Assembly: GCA_911728455.2 (NCBI GenBank)
Contig: OU452229.1
Coordinates: 17,116,754 to 17,180,753, forward strand
Reading direction: 5' to 3'
From: Marthasterias glacialis
Lineage: Eukaryota > Echinodermata > Asteroidea > Forcipulatida > Asteriidae
Length of the DNA stretch: 64,000 nucleotides
The position numbers and the translations under genes are program-made. The notes under the pieces were generated by a model that was not told the origin of the DNA, ran no database searches, and worked only from the letters and a program-made list of their open reading frames with translations. Every line of letters begins with the position of its first letter. The stretch's first letter is position 1. This document shows, in pieces, positions 55,886 to 64,000 of the stretch.

Positions 55886-58800
55886 CTGCAAGAAAACATG
55901 AGTATCGCATTTTTTATATATTTCCATCCGCCGAGTCTCAGGGTTCGATTGTGTTATTCATGGTCAATAATGGGCGTTCCTTTGTTGAAGAGGGTTAATC
56001 ATTCCTATGACGTTTTCTTGAAAGCAAATTTGATATTTTGTCACAGTCTGGGCAATGGTGCTAGAGGTTGTCCCTTGCTTTGGTGGCACAGAGGTAGTGA
56101 CCCAAGTCACCTGACATCATCACCCATATTAATAAAATATCAATAACATATTAATAATATATTAATAACATATTAATAATATATTAATAACATATTAATA
56201 ATAAAATAATAAATATTGTTTGTGCCATTTTGGTATTCAGATTCCTGTGTGACAGCCCTTGTACAATTTGACGGCTTCGTTAAAGGCTATGGCCTGAAGG
56301 CTTAATAACAGTCCTACTCTTCGACACTGATTTAACTTCAAGTGTTTGAGAGACTATTCAATATTTTTTGCGAATATATACCATTGGTTGCAATAGGGAC
56401 CTTAATTAGAGTGGTACACCCTTACCCCGTTGGTTAAATCATTATGTTGCATGCGTGCGTATCTGCTGCATGCCCAAAGTTTTCTCTACTTCCCGCTCCA
56501 AAGCTGGCCTAAGTTGTTGTGAAATTTTACAAAAAAATCACCCATTTCATCGCTCAAAAGCATTTCTTATAACGGAAACTTTTAATTTTGAGAAAACCTT
56601 AGTGTTTGAAAATGTATGTGAAAACCGAGCCCAACTATTAAACTTTTCTTGCGTAAATCATCAAAGAAAAAACACTTCATTGCAACTCCTATGGGCTACT
56701 GGTAAACAGTGGAGGCAGTTTGTGTGAAGTGGGCGTGGCTTAAAGTGGAGTTACATCACACTTACAAACAGGATAGGACACAGCCGTTTTCAGCTTCAGG
56801 GTCAAAGGTGATAAGCTGACTTACCAGGTTTGGACTGTTGGTTAGCCTTTGGATCTTTCTTATTCTTCTTTGGATCCTTTTTATTACCCTCAGTCTTCAT
56901 TGGAGTTTTAGTTGTCACTACATACAGAGTTTCAAAAAATAGTAAAGTTTTATTAAAATAACGGTAAAGAATTGGTGAAATAAATCTATAAATCTAGTTC
57001 TAAGAAGTAGGTTGTATATGCTTTCAAGATTTCTAATTCATTTTTAACAAAAGGTTGAGACTTATTTACATTGAATGCAAACATGAATACAACAGTCGTT
57101 TTCCTAGTTTGGGTTTATTTCCTAGTTCTTAACCAGTTGGTGCCAGATGTCGTGTATACACGAGAATATTGTCCGAGCCAGCAAACAGGTGACGTGTAAA
57201 GACGCCATTGGGTAAAATTGAAATACTGGAACAAAGGTCGCCCGGATGTTCTGTTTCAGAGTGTGCACAGAGCATGCACGCGCTGTGATATGCCTCGTTA
57301 CAAAGACGACAGATGGAGCGGAGAATTTGGCAGATTTTTGCCAACTGTGCAGAGGACTGTTTAATCCCTGATTCCAGACCTTTGTCTTTCTATTCCAAGA
57401 GGATTATGTGGCATTGAGAGGCTTCCATCACTACTGTGTGATCAATGTATTTCCGCTCAATGAAGGCAAGTCCGAGTGAATCGAGTTTCCAGCCTTGGGT
57501 ACGGATGTAGGACCAGTCAGCACAGGTTTTGCAATTCGTGGTTCATAAATTTGACATTTTCTCGATAGAGAAATTAAAAATCCCGGTGCTTCAAGAGAGT
57601 CTTTGTTCTCTTGGCTTTGTCATGTCACAGTTTCTTTGTGCCAGCGGTACTCTCAAAGCAAAATGATTCTGGCAATTCTGAGAAACTAATCCCATCAGGC
57701 AGGACGGGAAAAAATGGAAGATTCCCAATGGGAACTGGTTAATTAATATATTCGTTATAGCTGCAAAACTCGTTATAGAAAGTACAACATTTTGTTCCTG
57801 TGTGGATAAATTATTCCTCAAGAAATTGATAACTTACTGGTATGAACTCGGCAGAAAATGTTGCAAATGCTATAAAAATGGCGGTCGTGAAAACAAATCA
57901 GTTATGTTCACCGACAAATTTCTTTTTATTATGGAAAAGTGACTTTGTGTGCAGTTTTTCGTCTTAAATAAACTTTGCCAAGATGCCACTCAATTAGTTT
58001 TGTATACCTCCTGTTTTGGGTGGTCTAGCCGTCGGACCCATTCTCTCGGTGGTCGTTGAAGACTGGATTCCTGTTGGGGCAGGGGATGCTAAATAAAGAG
58101 AATAATTATCAACAATGGGATAGGCTCATGGCAAGCTTACATATAAAGCCTAGATTTTCCTCAACATAAAAACCCCAAAATAAAAGAAGAATTTTTTTTT
58201 CCTTGTCTACTTTAATGATAGTTTATATGATAGCTTTGTGTTTCTTGAAAACGTTGACAATCTAACGGATGCATTTTGTGAACACCGATGTTGCAACCCT
58301 CTATAGATTTTTGTTTGTTTCACTTCTTAAAAAACTAGAGAAATTCAAAACAAATGCAAATGAAAACCTTTTAATGAATATTTCATTGACATTTGTCACG
58401 AACATCTTTTAAAATAACCAATTTAGTTTTAAAATTACTTATGTGCTTTTTAAAACTCCATTGTACAGCCTTTTATGCTTGATACACCTTTATGGTGTGT
58501 CGTGATCGAGCGGTCAAGAGCACTGGACTCAAGCTCTGGCGTTTCTGATCAGCTGAGTGTGGGTCGGCGTCCCAGAAACTTAACTATTATTGCTTCATCC
58601 AGGATTATGTGGCATTGAGAGGTTTCCATCACTACTGTGTATTCATTGAATTTCCGCTCAATGAAGGTAAGTCTGAGTGAATCGAGTTTCCAGCCTTGGG
58701 TACGGATGTAGGACCAGTCAGCACATGGCTGAGGTTTTGCAATTCATGGTTCATAAATTTGACATTTTCTCGATAGAGAAATTAAAAATCCTGGTGCTTC

Positions 58801-61800
58801 AAGAGAGTCTTTGTTCTCTTGGCTTTGTCATGTCACAGTTTCTTTGTGCCAGCGATACTCTCAAAGCAAAATGATTCTGGCAATTCTGAGAAACTAATCC
58901 CATCAGGCAGGACGGGAAAAAATGGAAGATTCCCAATGGGAACTGGTTAATTAATATTTTCGCTATAGCTGTAAAACTCAAGAGAAAGTACAACATTTTG
59001 TTCCTGTGTGGATAAATTATTCCTCAAGAAATTGATAACTTACTGGTATGATCTCGGCAGAAAATGTTGCAAATGCTATAAAAATGGCGGTCGTGAAAAC
59101 AAATCAGTTATGTTCACTGACAAATTTCTTTTTATTATGGAAAAGTGACTTTGTGTGCAATTTGTCGTCTTAAATAAACTTTGCCGAGACGCCACTCAAT
59201 TAGTTTTTTATACCTCCTGTTTTGGGTGGTCTAGCAGTCGGACCCATTCTCTCGGTGGTCGTTGAAGACTGGATTCCTGTTGGGGCAGGCGATGCTAAAT
59301 AAAGAGAATAAGTATCAACAATGGGATAGGCTCATGTCAAGCTTACATATAAAGCCTAGATTTTCCTCAACATAAAAACCCCAAAATAAAAGAAGAAAAT
59401 ATCTTGTTTTTTTTTCCTTGTCTACTTTAATGATAGTTTATATGATAGCTTTGTGTTTCTTGAAAACGTTAACAGTCTGATGGATGCATTTTGTGAACAC
59501 ATGTTGCAACCCTCTGTAGTTTTTTATTTGTTTTACTTTTTAAAAACTAGAGAAATTCAAAACAAATGCAGATGAAAACCTTTTTATGAATATTTCATTG
59601 ACATTTGTCACGAACATCTTGTAAAATAACCACTTTAGTTTTTAAATTACTTATGTGCTTTTTAAAACTCCATTGTACAGCCTTTTATGCTTGGTACACC
59701 TTTATGGCGTGTCGTGACCGAGCGGTCAAGAGCACTGGACTCAAGCTCTGGCGTTTCTGATCAGCCGAGTGTGGGTTCGCGTCCCAGACAATTAACTATT
59801 ATTGCTTCATCCTTCAGATGGGACGTGAAGCCATATAGGTCCCATGTGTTGTGTAATGCACGTAAACCATGACATGACATGCATGAGTGCCATGTAAATA
59901 AATGGGTCTTAAAATCCGATTGCTCCACATACCTTGTAGAACAAAAAATAAAGAGCACTTTGAGACGGCTTCAGGTGTACTAAAGCGATGTAAGAACTGC
60001 GTATTAATATCATTATTTTTTTAGTTTAATGTATTCTGTACGTTTTTAAGTGTGCAAATGATTTTGTTTGAAAAATTGTTCATAGCTATACAATAGACCG
60101 ATCCATTAAGCCCCGCCTACCTTAGCAACTGCCTCGAAATAGCACATGGTGTGACTTTCTTGCCATGATTGTAGTAATAATGCGCAGTTCTTATACAGTG
60201 CTTTATCACACCCGATGGGCGTCTCAAAGCGCTCAGTATTTTTTCCTGCAAGGTATGATGAGTTACGTTTTTGAAGTATGAGACCTGTTCCTTTACATAG
60301 CACCATGTAATGGTTCACAGGGTGCTGTGGCGCAATCTGCAGCCGATCAAACCAGGAACACCAGGGCGAACCCCTTCTCTTTGCGATAAGTGCACTGGGT
60401 TCTTTTACGTGCATTACACAGCACACGAAATCTACGGCTTTACGTCCCATCCGAAGGGCGCACCAATAATGGTTAAGTGTCTTGCTTAAGGACACAAGTG
60501 TCATGACCGGGACTCGAACCCACACTCTGCTGATCAGAAACACCAGAGCTTGAGTCCGGTGTTCTTATCCGCTCGGCCACGACACGCCACAGTAGTGAAC
60601 GGTATGGATTTAGTTTTTTGGCCTTTTGAGCAGTGCCTCGAGTCGACAGAACAATGCAGACAGGAACACTGTTAAATCAATTCTACATGACTGTCAAGAA
60701 CCATTGCTGTGGGATTTGCACCACCAGAAATACGAAAAAACAAAGGTGTACAGTTGTGTGTGCTAATGTGTATCTGAACAATGTCGGCGGTTTATTTACC
60801 TTTCTAATGTGATTTTAACATGTCAGACTTTCAGTGGCACTGATAAGGCTGTGATTGGTTAGTAGGCGGGGCTTAATGGATTGGTCGATTATTCTTTGTA
60901 CGGTTTATTTTGCATTTGTAGCGAATACTTAGCCAATGGAATTCAAAATGTCTGTATTCTTCATTATGAGGACAAAGAAATACCTATCTTTGTCTTATCT
61001 TATAACTTACGACATGGAGGAACAGGAATAATACGGTCTTGGATAAGATATACTTCATTATAACCGGGCTGCAATCTTAGACTCATCGCTAACTCCACTT
61101 CGTCACTTTCTCTCTGTACGAGGAGGAACTTCAGAGAGCCCCCTGTGGTGATTTCATCTGAAACATTAAAGAAAGAAACTGTGACCACAGGACTGGCAGA
61201 ATCATTTTTTGGGTCATCCACGAGCCCATGTGTGATAACTAACATACTCTTTTAAACATCTGCCAGTGAGTTTAAAACCCATTTGGCTACCACTCAACTG
61301 CATGGGTTGTGTATGATGGCACAGCTGTGAACAGAACTGTGTTTTAATATACAAATAATGAATGTTTGTGAGTGCAATGATGAGAATATTTTCATGGGTT
61401 AAAAGATGGACTGTTCCATTCAACGAGGTAAAGCCAAGTTGACTGGAACATTCCATCTTTCAACGAATGAAAATATACTCGTCATTATTTGCTTCATATG
61501 ACATCCAAGTAGGTCTTCCTCATTTGGAGGAAAAACCAATAAACAAAATGTACAAGATTGTATTCTGGCATCCACTCTAAAAGGAGGGCGTTTTATACTG
61601 CTGTGTATAACGCGTGCATGCGTGGTGTGATCTAGCGTGCAATACTGCAAAAAGGATGAAACAATAAACGCACTGAGAACAGCACCAAAATGGGAATGTT
61701 AGCAAAGCATGTGTACCCACAAATATGAGCTGGGCATCAATACTTACGATTGTTACCTGGGCCAAAAAACGTAAAAAAGTTAAGTCAACAATAATGCTGA

Positions 61801-63933
61801 TAAAATTTGATCTGCAAAAGTATAGATTGCTCCTGATATATGCCCCCTTTATGGGCAACTTGGGTTTAGGCTGTGAGCCACGTCTAGTGTTCTAATTCTT
61901 CTATGCAGCCAAGTTGTTCCAAGTGGTTCACCGACCAATCACAGAAGGAAATTTATCAAGCTCGCGTGCCTCACGCAGTCAGTATTAACACACATCAAAT
62001 AGTTGTGCATTAAAAAGAAAATGATGAATCACTGTAAAGATGGCCGACTTTACACAGTGGGACACCGAGTGGGAACTATATAAAGATCCTAAGCACACAT
62101 TCACACAATGATAATTACATGGTATTTAAGCTGGTTTGAGTTTCTGCAAAGCAACATAACTATGTGCTTTGTATGTTTTTACTAGCTTTGTGAAACTGGA
62201 CCTTGGATGACAAGACCATCATTTGGATCATTCAAGGGTTACAAAAAAACACTCAGCTGGCACCAGTATTTGTCTTAAAAACATTGATAAAATCTATGAT
62301 TAGTTACTGAGCATTACGGTTGAACTATAACTCAGTAATAACAGGAGAACAATCGTTACTATGGGAATTGAAAATGTTGACAGACAAATGGCCTTGTTAA
62401 ATCTGAAAACCCTAACTGCAAAAAATAAAAATTCTTTTTTTTTTAGTGAAGTGAAAAGAGAACATACCGATATCAATTACTTCATCATGGTAGACATCAC
62501 TATCCTGCTGATCATCAGTACCTGTTCGTTTAATGGTGACATGGACCCTAACCGGGTCTTCACAATGAAACAACTTCACGCTAATTTCAAAATTGCCATG
62601 CTGATGAATTAAAGGGACACAGAATACAGATCAAGTAATTTTTGTATTATTGTTATTATTTTTTTTAAATACTCTCGCTAAAAAGTGGGTATTGAACTAA
62701 GAGGGTGTGTTAACCAGTTAACGCCTGCATGTGTGTACAAGCATAACTTTTACAGACATGCAAACAGAAGTTTGATAAAGATGTTTTATAAAAAAAAATG
62801 TGCAGAGATACCCGCAGCAGCCTTGTAAACACAATGAAACATTCCATTGGGTAGCATGCACAGTGCATGCACTCAATGTGTTATGCTCGTTCGCTTTGCA
62901 ACAAAGAGGGATAAAAGATACCGGAATTTTATGCTCAAAATCTCCCTTTTTCCGGGAGTTATTGTGTAATCCCCAATTCCAGACCTTCGCCTTCTTGTTG
63001 GACAAATGAGGATTACGAGAGAACGTTAGGCTGAGAATGTTTGCCGTCTTTACTTCGTTTTATAGTCTTGGTTTCATTGTGACAACAATATTCTCAACAA
63101 CAAAAATATCCTGGAGATTCTGAAAATCCTGTGGGTGAGCCCACCCGTGGTTAGAGGTTAAGTGAGGAATGTCTGCTGGCAACACAATGTATAAAAACCA
63201 TCTTTTGTTAAAACAATGGTGGTTTTGATACTGAGCTGTAGTGCGGATAGGACTAGATATTTTTTTGTCAGTTAATTTCAAGTCAGAAATTTACCTGTTA
63301 CTTAACAAGTCTGAATGTTTCACAACTCTTTGATTTCCAGCATGAACGAATTTTAACTAGTTATGTGAATTGCATTTAATATATATATTTCACATATGTA
63401 TACTTCATATCCAATTATTTTTTAATTTTTTTAATTATTTTTTTAACTTTTTTTTGTTGCAGCCAGCTTAATTTTCCCTCTGAGGGATAAAACAATGTTT
63501 ATCTAGTTTACTATCTAACAGAAAACAAATAAACTTAGATGTTGTAAACTTCTTACCAACCAAAATGACCTACGGTTATAAATGCAAAAGAGTGTTAAAG
63601 TCCTTGTGTTTTGACCCTACAAGATTCTGTCTCTTTGAGAAAAATTCTGACAGGGTCAAAACGTGAAACCATTCACCATTTTTTGCTGTTATAATCAAAT
63701 CTAAATAAGTTACGACTAATCTCATATAAAACATGTATTTACATTTAAAGATAGGGTGCAATCAACTCCATCGCAAGGCCCGTTGCGGTGACAATAAATC
63801 GCATTCTGTGCAAAGAAGGGATTACTTTGGATATCCTCTGCAATGGCCGTCATTGTGCTGCATTCATCTGCACTACCTGGTAAGGGTGTTGTGGGGGCAG
63901 TGCTGTCAGAACCTGGGAATGGAACTGGATTGT
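55746..63933 (-). CDS. Gene B: paralogue of gene A, 5' end outside the window (last 288 residues)
   Basis: Seven exons keep phase to a TAG stop: 63743-63933, 62468-62600, 61011-61157, 59214-59294, 58008-58088, 56825-56917, 55746-55885. The first visible exon starts in phase 1, so more exons lie beyond 64000. The visible product has a Pro/Ser/Thr linker, one six-cysteine domain (spacing 22-5-4-17-79 residues, against 22-6-4-21-81 in domain 3 of gene A), two near-identical Thr/Pro-rich stalk segments, a Lys-rich segment (KKDPKKNKKDPK), a membrane span (about IGIGVGIAGLIAVVVIILVG) and a short tail ending SSSAPI. Exon phases match those of gene A. Family and function are not recognised. The Ser/Thr/Pro stalk is a likely O-glycosylation region. 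Confidence 0.87.
56461..56776 (+). repeat. Dispersed 300-base repeat, copy 2
   Basis: Partner of 38406-38705. It carries TTGTGTGAAGTGGGCGTGGC near the end. The copies are too diverged to date from the gene A/B duplication by eye alone, and they lie in different introns. Confidence 0.7.
56825..56917 (-). CDS. Gene B exon: Lys-rich juxtamembrane segment
   Basis: 93 bases, phase 1 to 1, acceptor TATGTAG, donor GTAAGT. It encodes a cysteine-free segment with the repeated motif KKDPKKNKKDPK, just outside the membrane span. The charge is far more basic than in the equivalent stalk of gene A. Confidence 0.82.
57129..57742. mobile_element. MITE with TTAA ends (piggyBac-like in form)
   Basis: Inverted ends TTAACCAGTT and AACTGGTTAA bound about 614 bases without a transposase frame. 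TTAA at each edge is the target duplication typical of piggyBac. Related copies are at 1-420 (left end cut by the window), 58601-58950 (in the tandem duplication) and from about 62709 to 63100. Confidence 0.6.
58008..58088 (-). CDS. Gene B stalk exon, copy 2 of a duplicated pair
   Basis: 81 bases, phase 1 to 1, acceptor ATTTAG, donor GTATAC. It encodes the same Ser/Thr/Pro-rich peptide as 59214-59294; the few base differences I found (at 58047 and 58083 against their partners) are silent. It joins in phase to the Lys-rich exon at 56825-56917. Confidence 0.8.
59214..59294 (-). CDS. Gene B stalk exon, copy 1 of a duplicated pair
   Basis: 81 bases, phase 1 to 1, acceptor ATTTAG, donor GTATAA. 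It encodes a Ser/Thr/Pro-rich segment (SPAPTGIQSSTTTERMGPTA, then RPPKTG). It is nearly identical to 58008-58088 and both lie in a 1.2-kb tandem duplication. Its donor is weaker than that of copy 2 (GTATAC), so inclusion is uncertain; either choice keeps the frame. Confidence 0.75.
59700..60010 (+). mobile_element. tRNA-derived SINE (long-variable-arm type)
   Basis: The head has an A-box-like TGACCGAGCGGTCAAGAGCA and a B-box-like GTGGGTTCGCGTCCC, as in Ser/Leu-type tRNAs, then a tail ending near AAGAGCACTTTGAGACGGC. A truncated copy lies at 58490-58600 and a longer one on the minus strand at 60172-60590. Not a tRNA gene, because the acceptor stem does not close and the tail is shared between copies. 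Confidence 0.75.
60093..60889. mobile_element. TIR element enclosing a SINE
   Basis: 25-base inverted ends, GACCGATCCATTAAGCCCCG at 60096 and its complement at 60862-60886, with one mismatch over the full 25. Most of the interior is the SINE at 60172-60590. Confidence 0.6.
60172..60590 (-). mobile_element. Full-length tRNA-derived SINE (long-variable-arm type)
   Basis: Read on the minus strand it starts with TGGCCGAGCGG, has B box GGGTTCGAGTCC and continues about 340 bases to GAGCGCTTTGAGACGC. It lies inside a TIR element (60093-60889). Same family as 59700-60010 and the fragment at 35115-35190. Confidence 0.8.
61011..61157 (-). CDS. Gene B exon: end of the last domain
   Basis: 147 bases, phase 1 to 1, acceptor TTTCAG, donor GTAAGT. 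It ends with Pro-Pro-Cys and the first base of a Pro codon. It corresponds to the fused exon 34859-35011 of gene A and likewise has no internal intron. Confidence 0.87.
61374..61482. repeat. Inverted repeat (hairpin)
   Basis: ATGATGAGAATATTTTCATG and AAAATATACTCGTCATT form the outer stem, with GGACTGTTCCATTCAAC and GTTGACTGGAACATTCC inside. Lies in a gene B intron. Confidence 0.65.
62468..62600 (-). CDS. Gene B exon: middle of the last domain (fifth cysteine)
   Basis: 133 bases, phase 0 to 1, acceptor CATCAG, donor GTATGT. Same length and phase as the gene A exon at 41852-41984. It carries the His-Cys that aligns with Cys421 of gene A, then a strongly acidic stretch (DDQQDSD) that gene A lacks. 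Confidence 0.87.
62709..63100. mobile_element. Diverged copy of the TTAA-flanked element
   Basis: Begins TTAACCAGTTAACG and later shows TTCCAGACCTTCG and GAGGATTACGAGAGAA, resembling 57129-57420 and 20-90. The right end is not defined. Confidence 0.45.
63530..63690 (-). repeat. Dispersed repeat copy
   Basis: CTTACCAACCAAAATGACCT, TTTTGACCCTACAAGATTCT and GGGTCAAAACGTGAAACC; related to 44180-44345. A further start of a copy is at 63955-64000. Confidence 0.5.
63743..63933 (-). CDS. Gene B exon: linker and first four cysteines of the last domain
   Basis: 191 bases, phase 1 to 0, acceptor ATTCAG, donor GTAAAT. The first half encodes a Pro/Thr/Ser linker and the second half cysteines 1-4 of the domain, in the same order and exon phase as three exons of gene A. 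Confidence 0.85.
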
Positions 63934-64000
63934 CTGAATTAAAAAACAAAAAATGAGAAAATAGAGTTAGCTGTTGCAAGCTGCTTTATTCACCAAAATG

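Larger units (their letters stand above)
57400..59812. repeat. 1.2-kb tandem duplication containing a gene B exon
   Basis: Unit 1 is 57400-58600 and unit 2 is 58601-59812, both starting AGGATTATGTGGCATTGAGA and ending TGCTTCATCC. Each contains the right part of a TTAA-flanked element, an 81-base stalk exon and the left part of a tRNA-like SINE. Divergence is a few percent, with small indels such as about 10 extra bases near 59396. Confidence 0.9.
59295..61010. other. Gene B intron holding nested mobile elements
   Basis: Contains the distal part of the tandem duplication, a complete plus-strand SINE (59700-60010) and a TIR element (60093-60889) enclosing a minus-strand SINE. No exon seen. Confidence 0.65.

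Noticed and set aside
60106-60543. 145-codon minus-strand frame
   Set aside because: Lies within a tRNA-derived SINE and translates its conserved body.

Overview
The window looks like nuclear DNA of a marine invertebrate deuterostome, most likely an echinoderm and perhaps a sea star. The support is a GPATCH8-type gene with animal exon structure, short exons with canonical GT/AG sites in long AT-rich introns, at least three kinds of tRNA-derived SINE, many small terminal-inverted-repeat elements (MITEs), long G/C homopolymers and a striking excess of TACATGTA. The phylum is an inference; the sequence shows no species marker. There are no bacterial operons, rRNA genes or CRISPR arrays.

Three protein-coding genes can be supported, all on the minus strand and so read from right to left. 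(1) 63933 down to 55746: the 3' part of gene B, seven coding exons running off the right edge and encoding the last 288 residues of a type I membrane protein. (2) 50135 down to 31031: gene A, complete, 15 coding exons totalling 1878 bases (625 residues) plus an upstream non-coding exon. It encodes a signal peptide, three tandem copies of a ~140-residue six-cysteine domain, a Gly/Pro-rich stalk, one membrane span and a 28-residue tail. Gene B ends in the same domain, followed by a Thr/Pro- and Lys-rich stalk, a membrane span and a short tail, so A and B are head-to-tail paralogues. I do not recognise the domain as a named family. (3) 27122 down to 23157: the first three coding exons of a GPATCH8-like nuclear G-patch protein. 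Its remaining exons were not found and probably lie left of the window.

Layout: 1-23156 has no recognised exon and is probably GPATCH8 intron, with a TACATGTA-rich stretch, SINEs and inverted-repeat elements. 23157-27122 holds the GPATCH8 exons, with an unusual 86-base inverted-repeat element in intron 1. 27123-31030 is intergenic. 31031-51250 is gene A; its introns hold a perfect 172-base foldback and 13-, 16- and 38-base minisatellites. 51250-55745 is intergenic and repeat-rich. 55746-64000 is gene B, in which a 1.2-kb tandem duplication has doubled one 81-base stalk exon.

Most open reading frames over 60 codons in this window are chance or repeat-derived. Exons of genes A and B were accepted because splice sites, reading phase and the cysteine pattern all agree across every junction and the gene A total is an exact multiple of three. 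No function beyond cell-surface or secretory-pathway membrane protein can be claimed for A and B.
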